Part shown: positions 42,660 to 52,391 of the stretch, one piece after another
Numbering within the stretch: the stretch's first letter is position 1
Layout: every line of letters begins with the position of its first letter
NCBI GenBank assembly: GCA_022560025.1
Contig: JAFISE010000146.1
Span: 1-64,000, forward strand
Direction of reading: 5' to 3'
From: Stagonosporopsis chrysanthemi
Lineage: Eukaryota; Ascomycota; Dothideomycetes; Pleosporales; Didymellaceae
Length of the DNA: 64,000 bases
Translations under genes and position numbers: made by a program
Notes under the pieces: model-generated
Seen by the model: only the letters and a program-made list of their open reading frames with translations
Database searches by the model: none
Told to the model about the DNA's origin: nothing

Positions 42660-44173
42660 ATGGACGTTCAGCGCTGCATCTCGCTGCACAACGAGATTCT
42701 TCTCATTGGTTGGATCCATTCCGGTCATGATGCACACGCTTTCGACGCGCAGAACAAAACGTGGTACGACAGTGCCCCGGAAGAAGCAGAAAAGATGCGT
42801 AGAGACCTCACCGAAGATCTGTTTGAGTTTCTCTTCCATGCAAGACAACCGGTAGATCAATTCTCAAACTTCTTCTACTATGTCAGCGATCTCGTGCATC
42901 CTGATAGCCTCTTCATGGACTACGAGACGTGGCAGTATGATATCGGAGAGGGAGAAGAGAAACGCTATGTGACGTTGTACCATGCGAATCAGCTCGCTAG
43001 CCACCCACTGGGGTTGATGTGAGATCTATACTGGTCAATTTTGGAATAACAGCATTGACACTATTTAGCTTTGATCAGAAGACGAACTTGGCCATCTTCC
43101 TACCAAGTATATGGGAAATAGAGGACTACTTCACCGATAAGTCATTTTGGCGACCACTGGATTCAATTCTACAATCGTGGCTGGCCATGATCTGCAAGGG
43201 CAAAATTATGGCCAAACCACGAGAGTTTAGTTCAGTACAGACAAGACTCCCAATGGCCCAGGATCCGTGGGTGCTGGTACCATACAGTGAGATACTTCTT
43301 GACGAAACTATTGAAACGTTCAATAGCCTCGTCCTGGCAATCGAGGATCGTCTCCCCGATTCGCCAGAGCCAGCTGGTGAGAACCAAACTATCGGCCTGG
43401 TCGATGAGGAGATACTGGATACCATGCAGTTAGCTCCTGGCTTTTTGCGCTCCTTCCTACTACGCGTCCGACGTCCGCAATTCGACTTCATCGCCCCAGG
43501 CCTTTCTATCCCAAATTCTCAGACCATCGTCTCACAGCCTTTCTGGCCCTACCTATCAGATCCAAAATCGCAGTGCGACTTCCTCCCATTCCTTCTGTTT
43601 GCTTCCTCACAATGTTACACTCCGCCCAGACAGCCCACCAACCCACCACCTAGCGGCCTCGCAACATACACCATACCCTTGAGCACGGCATTGAAGACGG
43701 CTTGGCATATATATTCTCACGCTCGCAGTATGCCTGCCGCCGTTCGTGACGGCCTCAAATACTATGCTCAAGTGACCGAGCTTGGGCGTCAAGACCGCGA
43801 TAGTCCTTTTCCGTACCCATTTAACAAGACAAAAGAGTACAAAGCGGGCTTGTACTTTTCTCCTATCCATACAGCTCCAGATGACGAGGTCATACTCCTC
43901 CTTCCTCAGATGGTACAAGGACAAGGTTGTGCAAGGGTCAGCGACGGTACGAAAGCGAGAATCGATAGGGATTTATACAGGAGAGGTTTCACAGCTTTCA
44001 AGGATTGGGCAGTGCCTAGTCTAGGAGATGTGCTAAAGCATTGGGTGGGAATGGTGGAGGGAGGGCATTGGCAAATTGGTGAAGAGGGAGTCATGGGTGG
44101 AATTGAGGCTTGGGCGGATGCGGATAAGGATGAAACGTGTGAAGCTTATGTATTACCCATACCGGACTACTAA
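42660..44173 (+). CDS. Conserved-looking hypothetical protein (2 exons, 487 aa)
   Basis: Exons are 42660-43018 and 43069-44173, with a 50-nt GT..AG intron that joins HPLGL to IFDQKTNLAIFLPS without a break. ATG 42660 (MDVQRCISLHNE) is preferred; an in-frame ATG at 42600 also exists. The protein is rich in aromatic residues and Asp/Glu (FFYYVSDLVHPDSLFMDYET), has no signal peptide or membrane segment, and shows no domain I recognise. It lies in the same orientation as the F-box-like genes on both sides. A cytosolic or nuclear protein is likely; nothing more can be inferred. Confidence 0.7.
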
Positions 44174-44722
44174 GGAGTGCAACGGAGATCAGACGTCAGT
44201 AGGCCAAGCGCAAGACGTCTTCGCCAGTTTTTAAGCATTGAGTTGGCAATGTTTTGTCGGCTAATGCAATTCCATGAAGTCACGATATTGCAGGTGGAAC
44301 TCATAAGCATGTCCTAGCCGATTTAGAGTGAGCCATCTCTTGCGATAACAAAACGATCTCAGTAGGATGACTGAGGATGTCAAAGCTCTGCTGGGCAAAT
44401 GACGGTACTTTGCTTAAACGAAAAATGGGCGTGAATGCACGGACCAACCAACTGGCAAACACCAAGCACCTTTGATCTGCACCGTCATCAGCGTCTGACT
44501 TGTGAGCGGCAAGCGTTGAACATGTCAGACTGATCGGATTGCCATATCGACAAGCCAATGATGCGATCCGACACAGCAACCACTGCCGCCTAGGCGCGTC
44601 GCATTGCAGGCGAGACTTTTGCGCCTGGTACCAACTTGCCTCGCTGGTACCGACATGCCTCGGCAGCTTGGCGTCCAATAGCTCCTCAACGCTGCATGCA
44701 TGAAACCTACATATTCAGTGAC

Positions 44723-46447
44723 ATGGAGAACCTCCCGCTGGAATTGCAGGTTCAGGTCTGTTCATCCCTCCCGCGGGCCGATCTCCTCACAGCCACCCGT
44801 ACATGTGGCTCACTCGCTGCGGCGGCAAAGCCGCTACTCTTCGAGACACTGATCTTCCATGGCGATGACCAGACCAGTGAACTGCACATGCATCTCCGAC
44901 GTCCTTGCGATCGAATTGGAAATGGTTCCTTCAACCTTCCTTGCTACCCTGTCGAGCTGGCCTCTCTGGAAAGCGCAATTGACAAGGTGATGGGACTTGG
45001 CATAACAAAGTATGTCAAAACCTTTCAATATAGCCCGAAAACATATGTGAAAGGTATGTTACATTGACTTAGTATCTCAATCTCGCTAACATGCGAACAC
45101 AGGGTTTTGGTATGATTATCGCAGTTGGGTCGAAGACCAGCTGAACGAAATGCTGGACCCAGAGGACATGGGCGATGAGTCCGATGCATGGGATGAAGAC
45201 GAAGAATGGGATTATGTTGGACAGCGCCGCCAAGCCGAGGCCCGGATCAACAGGTCCGAGAAAGAACGCGAGTTGATCAAGAGAGCCGAATCGTATTGGA
45301 GCAACAAAGTCTTACAACAGGAGCAGAAGAGAGATGCTAATCACGCTGCACTTGTGCGCTTATTTAAGAGCATGCCGATACTGAGCAGTATTGATGTATT
45401 GGAGTGGAGCTGCGCAAGCCAGCTGCGGAAGCAAGGGATAGTCGAGGAGATCGAGTAAGTTGTTTCATTTGAGAAATATATGTTACTAACGACAGCAGTG
45501 AGGACGTAGAATGCCAGTTTTCCAAGGATCACATCTTGAAACTGCATGCTGAAACATTGAGCAGCGCGCTCCAGGAAGCTGGTAGTACCATCAAGCACCT
45601 CTTCTTACCTACTGCCTCAGGACAAGCAATCTTTCCAACACACGCAGTACAGAACCTTTTTGGCGCGCTAAGATATCTCTCGTTTGATCTAGATGACGCA
45701 GAAGAGATGCTTGCACACTACAATGGACATACACCGTCAATCCAGACACTGATACGCCGCGCTCAATTCACGCTTGAGCGATTGGAGTTCAACAACCCAT
45801 TTTACACCTACCACCTTCCTCATAGAGGAGAACACCTATTGGAGAAGCTTTGGGGGTTTGATACAGAAAGAGAAGACGGTACACTTGTCTTTGCCAGACT
45901 CAAACATGTGCAGATTACGACCCTGATCCTCTATGCTCCCTCCCTCATCAGTTTTCTACAAGCGCAGCCAGCACTACAGAGTGCAGTTTTTGCAAACGTA
46001 TATCTCCAAACGCCAGGTTACGGCTGGTCCGATGTTGCCGCCGCCCTTCCCCCAACCTGCCATTCCTTGCGCATTGACCGTTGCGGAGGCCAGAGCACGC
46101 CCAAAGTCACTCCGGACCCTCTTCCCCATTCAGACATAGCCTACAACCACATACCAAAGTTTACGCCCCAAAAGTCTTCTTGGCCGGCGTCCTGCGGATG
46201 GCGCATTAGTGATGCGTTCATAAAGCAAAGAGCAGAGCAGCAGACGATGCTAGAACTCAGTACCGTAAAGCAGCAGCTGATAAACGATATTTGTGCGGCG
46301 CAACAAGGTCTTGAGTCTTCTACTGGACATCCGGTTACTGAGCTCTTAGCGCTGCGTGAACAGTTCGAACGAAGGTTCGCAGAAAATGTCCAGAGGTTTG
46401 GTCATGATGATTACGAACATGAGTCTGCTGACTTTGAGAGGATATGA
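44723..46447 (+). CDS. F-box protein with acidic insert (3 exons, 543 aa)
   Basis: Exons are 44723-45053, 45103-45454 and 45499-46447 (introns 49 and 44 nt); all junctions keep frame. ATG 44723 (MENLPLELQVQVCSSLPRAD) gives a clear F-box start with CGSLAAAAKPLLFETLIFHG. An Asp/Glu-rich stretch (EDMGDESDAWDEDEEWDY) is followed by a basic helical region and leucine-rich segments (FGALRYLSFDLDDAEEM, FARLKHVQITTLILYAPSL), like degenerate LRRs. The C-terminus is helical and charged. It is a candidate substrate receptor of an SCF ligase; target unknown. The first intron is cut just after YVK, in the middle of the substrate region. Confidence 0.75.
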
Positions 46448-47251
46448 TGAAGCTCCATAGTTAGCAGTGCAGCGTCTTGTGTCCTGCACAGTTGTCTTCC
46501 GTGTTTCTCAGTATGACAGATGGCAATTTACTTGTGAATATATCCTTCGTGGCTGGGTTCTACCGGCAGCTGGTTTCCGCAATATGAACGGATAATGTAA
46601 GAATGAATGAGCTTGAAAGGTGCGTCTGTGTTACAACTCAAGAGTTTTCCACAGTGGCCTATCTCGATTCCAGTCACAGTGTCAAGAAACAGTGAAGACG
46701 AAGAGTGCATGAAAGTCAACCTTCCTATTCGTCACGTTATACTTCCGATACGCGAATTAAGATGATGCTACTCCACGTATGCTAGATAGGTCCATGCGAT
46801 GGTTTAGCAATCTAGCTGCATTGTCACATCATAGCAATGAATCTCGTACTGGAAGACACTGTAGTGCAGGTATCACAGAACGCACAGACTCTGCTCTTGT
46901 GTTTTCTAGTGATTCGATGGGTACTCCTATAGATTCGAAGTCCCCACTATGACCCCATCCCAAAGCCCCCGAATTCTTTCTGATATGCAGGTGCGTGCCC
47001 ACCGGTCCTTGAGCTCTGCATACAATGCCAATTTGGGTATAAAGACGGAACTTTTGATCGAATATCGGGTGCCGAGGTGCCGTGTAGAATGTAATGGCAC
47101 TGATGAAGGCACGCAATACTGTTGCGTTGGTGTGGAAAGATGTACCGCGTCTACAACGAGTCGTTGTGGAGAGATGGCGCATCGCGTGCAGTTATGCCCA
47201 TCTTCGGAAGGCAGTGTGATGAAGCGTAATATTTAAGGACTGAGATACCAC
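46448..47251. other. Convergent intergenic stretch, no gene seen
   Basis: It lies between the 3' ends of the F-box gene and the ankyrin-like gene. Frames are short and without domains. Confidence 0.5.
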
Positions 47252-48639
47252 TTAATCTGATGGGCGGTGGAAAGTGTAAGCCACGTAGGCATACTTGTCC
47301 TTCCCGTTTGTGCAGAAAAGATGGTGTGGGGGACGGTAGTTCTCGCCGAGCGCCTGCATCTTCTTGTGAATTGCTTTTTCGAGCTTGTCATGGATTTCGG
47401 TCCCATAGCCTGCAAGCTCGCATGTACTCGCCTCGGCTGGAGGCTCTATGGTTGCTTCAAGGTCCAAACCGCTGTCAAGGAGGAACTGAACCATAATCGG
47501 ATCGTTGTGCTTGATGGCAGTTCGGAGTGCGTCGGAGTAGTTCGCATATGCATTGACAGCGAGAGCTGCTTTTGCCAAGGACACGTGGCTACTGCGGACA
47601 GCCGTATTGAGCAGAAGCCGAGTGCTGTTTTCAGACAAGAAGTTCTCCTTGATGCAAAATCGAAGAGCTGGCCCTGGATTGACGCTTAGAAGAAGTCCTT
47701 CAAGTATGTAAGGGGCATAGCTGTTAAGGCTATGTCGTAAATAGCCAAGCTCGCGGAACTGGCTCAGAAAGTCACATCTGTCAGCTCTGACAGCTTTCTG
47801 GACCCAAGATCCGATTGTGCTGAGCGGAGGTGTCGTAAAGCGCTTGGAAGACCAATCTAATAGAATCGACGCCACAGGCCACTTGCTCTTCGTGAACGCT
47901 TTGTTGAGGGAATTTGTAACAATGCGAGACTGGGTCTTGCTGCGTTCTTCCGAGACATCTCCTGCTTCATAGACGTCTGTTGCTGCCAGCAGCATTCTCA
48001 TGATCGAAACGCTATCACCTCCAGCTGCCGCGTGGATACTACAGCCAAAGATATTGCTCTGGCCCCATGGATCAATCCCAGCATCGAGTATGGCTGCGAC
48101 TATCGACTCAGCCTTGCCGTACACCGCAATGATCAGAGCGACATAATTTATACGAATTTCCTCCTTGTCGTGGCACTGGAAAGGTGTAGGCGAAACCGCG
48201 AGATTGACTGGGTTAGAATAATTTGCGATCATGATTTCAGTGACAGTCTTGGTCCAGGTGTCTTGCGTTGCAGTGTCCGATCTGCCGGTGAAATCCGAGA
48301 ATTTGTCAACTGTAGCACGAATGAGAGAAGGGAAGAATTCCAGAGCCCCAGTGGGTGACTTGACTCGATGACGCAGGAAAACGGCAAGGTACATTGTAAG
48401 CAGCTTCTTGCCTTGGGCTGTCTTGAATTTGCGATTCGGTTGTCGTGCGAACAGCTCCTCGTTGATGTAAGCACGGAAGGTTTCTAATCAATATCAGGTT
48501 ACAATTTTTGTACACTTGGAAATCTCTTTGTCCTACTTGAGACTTCGCGCGCCTTAGCGGCCTGTCGAACACTGACAGTGGTCGCATAGATCCCAATGAT
48601 CCGCTGGAAGAGCTCTGGAGGTAGGTCGAGCAGGAGCAT
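47252..48639 (-). CDS. F-box and ankyrin-like protein (2 exons, 444 aa)
   Basis: Exons are 48639-48537 and 48483-47252, with a 53-nt intron. The first exon gives an F-box start, MLLLDLPPELFQRIIGIYA, which after splicing continues KAREVSKTFRAYINEELF. Later segments look like weak ankyrin repeats: NYVALIIAVYGKAESIVAAI, GCSIHAAAGGDSVSIMRMLL, and near the C-terminus ALRTAIKHNDPIMVQFLLDS. F-box plus ankyrin proteins are a frequent, fast-evolving class in Pleosporales. The role is probably substrate recognition for ubiquitination, but no target is known. Without the first exon the protein would lack its F-box. Confidence 0.75.
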
Positions 48640-48971
48640 TTTGTCTCCTTACGATGGGGACTGCTCAAAAGAGGTATGGTAATGTGGTTGGTCGAAGTCT
48701 GATTGTGTTGGTTGGTAGGTGACATCCCCAAGGTCGGGTATATAAGTGGACGGAGGGCGCACGGACTTGAGCTTGCGGTGAAAGAGACCCTGGCAGCCAC
48801 GTGACAAGGGATATCACCTCAACTACGATCGCGAGGTAAAAGAACACCGACCGCCCTTTGATTGGAATATAAGATATCTTGATGCAGGGTGGAGAGCTTG
48901 GTGTAGGCAGACGCATCCCAATTGACGGAGAGGCGTGAACCGGAAGGCTGTTGTCTCAGTGCCAGTGATCT

Positions 48972-49430
48972 TCAGGCGGACCCAGCAACTACACCAGCGA
49001 AGGCCAGCCCGAGAACGATCAACCCCCAAGGAGTGATCTTCAAAGTTTGCCGCAGGCTCACTCCCGCCGCGCTCACTTGAGCCGGAGACCTACCGCCTGC
49101 CAGAAACCATGATCCGGTAACGTTCTGCTCGCGCAACCGAGCCGTTATCTCGGATCCCCGTTGGGCAATGCAATCGCGTACTTGAGACCACTCGTCCTGA
49201 CTTCCCTCGATATTGAACATGCAGTAATAGTAACAGCCGAGCGGCGCAAATGGACCCTCGTAGATCTCGACCAGGCCTCGACAACAACCGGCCATGTCAG
49301 CGGAGAAGTTCGAGATGGGTCCGACGGAGTGGTATGGAAGGTCGATCTCTCGCAATGCCAGTGGGGTGCGTAGAGGTGAGAACATGGGCCAGTCGCCTGT
49401 GCATCGGTCGGTGGCATTTGTAGTGTCCAT
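48972..49430 (-). CDS. Small cysteine-containing membrane protein (152 aa)
   Basis: A single exon starting at ATG 49430 (MDTTNATDRCTGDW). There is no N-terminal signal peptide. Cysteines form a pattern ADMAGCCRGLVEIY, LGCYYYCMF, RDCIAQRG, which recalls a common small fungal family with CC...C-x3-C...C followed by a linker and a C-terminal hydrophobic end. The last 23 residues (LKITPWGLIVLGLAFAGVVA) are a membrane segment ending the protein, so a tail anchor or a GPI-type signal is possible. An N-glycosylation site (NVTGS) lies just before it. The gene diverges from the Zn2Cys6 regulator. Function is unknown. Confidence 0.65.
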   Translation of the reverse strand: MDTTNATDRCTGDWPMFSPLRTPLALREIDLPYHSVGPISNFSADMAGCCRGLVEIYEGPFAPLGCYYYCMFNIEGSQDEWSQVRDCIAQRGSEITARLREQNVTGSWFLAGGRSPAQVSAAGVSLRQTLKITPWGLIVLGLAFAGVVAGSA

Positions 49431-50158
49431 CGTGGGTAATCAGGAGTCCAACAATTGACAGAGAATGCTCTTCTTCGAATCTGACAACTTCACTGCCAAA
49501 TGTTAAGAAGTGGGCGGCGTTGGCAACACATGCAGAATTCCTAGAGAAAGTTCATGCCAACGATATATACTTGCACACAACACCATCCTAGGCTGACGTA
49601 GCAAGGCCACCCATACTTCTCATGGTCGTACACATAAGCCTTGCTATTACTTTCTCTCCAGTCTGCTGCTTTGTTCTAAGAGACAAGCTGACGCTAGTCA
49701 CACAACTTGACATCACACGAGTGGCGGGTGCCTTGGCGTGCCTCTCAAGGATGCCGGCGATCCGAGAGATTGATGCATTGATGCATGCAGACGTAAGTGT
49801 GTTCGTGTAAGCAGCTAAGCAGATACCCTCGTAGATGAAGCACTAAACAGGCGTGTAAGTAGGATGGATAAAGACTTGCGACGCTTTTGCAGCAAACTTC
49901 AAGACGTCGGAGGCGGGGTTGGCCCGACTGCCGAAGCTAAGCCACAGCGAATACGTCTTCGATCCCTGCAGCCTTACAGCTGCAGCATGCACTTCCTCAT
50001 TTGAAGATGAGAATGCGGCGGGATCCTCACAGTGCGAAAATCACAACTTGGGCGGATTCAACAAGCAGTTTAAGCGATCGAAGCCATTTCGCTGTGCCAG
50101 AGTCAAGCGTGGAGATTTTGCCCTCGCCTGACGCGCTGGGACATCGCATGCATCGAGC
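49431..50158. other. Divergent intergenic stretch, no gene seen
   Basis: It should hold the promoters of the small membrane protein and the Zn2Cys6 regulator. Frames are short and without domains. Confidence 0.5.
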
Positions 50159-51770
50159 ATGGTCAGCAGGGGTGGGCGCTCAAAGGGGTGTTCCAATTGT
50201 CGGAAACGGCGTGTGAAGTGTGGTAAGTATTGATTTGTATTTGTGTGTGCTCGTAACCGTCGTGCTGAGGTGTCCAGACGAGACGCAGCCAGTATGTCTT
50301 CGTTGCAAGAAAAGAGGCCTTGAATGCGATGGTCCAAAGCAAGTTACATGGATCAACCAGAACACAGACTTCCAGAGTGAATCGTCTCTGAAAAATGCTG
50401 TAATTTTGGCATGTCCCAATCCGACTCCACCACCCCAGCTCTCCTTTGACGCGTTCGGTGAGATGGTATGCCTTGCCTATACGCGCAAGAACTTGCTGAG
50501 AGGAGGCCCGGTGGAGCTGGCATGCAACATGATCGAAGCGTCAGCAGGTGGCCCTAATTACGATAATCCAGGCGTTGACCTTCTCCGGCGTTCCATGCTA
50601 AGCTTGTCAGTCACGTTCTTTGGGAAACAACACCGCCAGAACCAGATTACTCGACGCGGCTACGTCCAGTACGGCGAGGTCTTACGCATACTCAACAGCC
50701 ATCTGGCCCAACCTGAACACCAGACAACCGACGAGACGATCCTTACAGCATTGACGTGCATGCTGCTTGAGATATTCCTGCCCACTGGCCCAAAGAACTT
50801 CTTCAAGCACCACCGAGGGCTAGAGGCCATCATGGCCATGCGCGGCCCTCCCACCGAAACCACAGGGGACACTGCGACCATCTTCCGCGGACTGCGGATC
50901 CTATCCATCATAGGCGCGCTGGCCGAGTCGCGACCATCTCTCTACGCGCGAGAAGAGTGGAAGCGCGTGCCCCCACCCGCCAACGCAACCGAAGTCATGA
51001 TCCTGCAGCACCACATCCTCGCGCGCCTCGCCGACTGCACCCAACTCATGGGCGACCGCGACGCCCTGCTGAACGGCACCGCGCCGCTCTGGACCTACGA
51101 ACCGCTCCGCGTGCGCGTCCAGCGCACCATGAAAGACCTACAGGACCTCTACCCCTTGTACGAGCACTACAACGCCTCGCAAGCCACCACGCCGCGGCCC
51201 CTCACGCCGCTCGCCGACGACCTCGGCGTCTCAAACTACATGGCCGCCACCGTGCTAATGCTGTACAACACGGTGCTAATCTGCCTTTTGCAGATAATCG
51301 ACTCGCTGGACCCATCGCCCTCCAACACGGTACTGCGCAACAACGCCGCAATGGTGATTGCCAAGTGTCTGGAGCTCAAGGAGTACGAGCGCCGCGAAGG
51401 CGTGTACGAGTCCAACACGATTGCGTTTGTGGCGACGAAGATCGCGTGGCAGGCGCTGGGCGGGTTCGATTCGCCCGAGGGCCGGCGGCTGGCCAGGTCG
51501 GTCAACGAGGTGCTGACGACGGTCACGCCGATGCCGATCAATGATAGAGATGCGTGGGAGCAGGCGCGGCCGGAGGATGTGAGGGATAGTTTCTTCGGGG
51601 GGTTCGTGAAGAGGTATCCGATTCGGGCGCAGGGGGGGAAGGCGAGGAAGGCCACCTTTCACCCTCCGGAGGCGGGGGACATGGTGGCGGGATATACGGT
51701 AGCGGGAGACACAAAAGCGGGGAACACGGTAGCGGGAGACACAGAAGGCAGAGACAGGCTTGGGCAATGA
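50159..51770 (+). CDS. Zn2Cys6 transcription factor (2 exons, 518 aa)
   Basis: Exons are 50159-50222 and 50278-51770. The 55-nt intron splits the zinc cluster: exon 1 supplies SKGCSNCRKRRVKC and exon 2 DETQPVCLRCKKRGLECDG, giving all six cysteines. The long C-terminal part (LARLADCTQLMGDRDALLNG, IAFVATKIAWQALGGFDSPE) fits the fungal-specific transcription factor domain of this class. It is nuclear and binds DNA through the cluster. The targets are unknown, and no clear biosynthetic cluster adjoins it. The last 30 residues contain a 15-nt minisatellite-coded repeat. A reading starting at 50220 would lack half the zinc cluster and is wrong. Confidence 0.85.
51687..51746 (+). repeat. 15-nt coding minisatellite in the transcription factor C-terminus
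   Basis: Four 15-nt units beginning GCGGG (51687, 51702, 51717, 51732) encode AGYTV, AGDTK, AGNTV and AGDTE. Units 1 and 3, and units 2 and 4, are closest to each other, so the array looks like a duplicated 30-mer. Confidence 0.8.
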
Positions 51771-51930
51771 AGTACGCCGGAACAAAGTACGCGGGACTGG
51801 AGAGAGCGCTGCACGATCCCACTGCTGCCAGCATGCGCTCGATCCCCTCACCCACCACCGCCTGGCGGCGGCGTCCGCAGACCTGAGAATCCTTCCACCC
51901 GCCAACACACATTCGCGCCGTATGACTCGG

Positions 51931-51972
51931 CAGAGGCAGAGGCAGAGGCAGAGGCAGAGGCAGAGGCAGAGG
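51931..51972 (+). repeat. (CAGAGG)7 microsatellite
   Basis: Seven perfect CAGAGG units at 51931-51972, about 160 nt after the transcription factor stop codon, probably in its 3' UTR. No frame through it is supported as coding. Confidence 0.85.
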
Positions 51973-52391
51973 CAGAAGGAGAGGGTGTTGCAGAACGAAA
52001 ACCCACAGCGCCGCCGAAGAATCGGGAGGGACACATATAAAGAGCAATGGACGGCGCATGCAGACGATATACATGAGCCGAATGGAAGGCCTAGATAGAT
52101 ATCATGCGGGTATTTAGAAACCATGTCTGCCACAACAAGAAGTATAAGAAATGCGATAAGGTTTTGAGGACGACACTGCATTGATTGTCTACTCGTATCA
52201 TCAAGTGATACTCCCGACTACAGATGCTATAGACCATAAAAGAGAGTAAACCGCACGTGGCAAAGCCACCGGAGCGAGCACATCACCTGCTCAAGCCCCG
52301 ACCGACCGATGCGTAAGTTAGATGCCCGCATCGGCGAAAATAATGAGAATCGTAGCCAGCCTCGTGTTCCCCAAGCCGAGATGCTGCCGGA

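Noticed and set aside
50220..50280. Zn2Cys6 protein lacking half its zinc cluster
   Set aside because: An upstream exon (50159-50222) supplies the first cysteines in frame.
51276..52181. 301-codon minus frame with a Leu/Pro/Cys repeat
   Set aside because: Created by antisense reading of the transcription factor and the CAGAGG microsatellite; low complexity, no domain.
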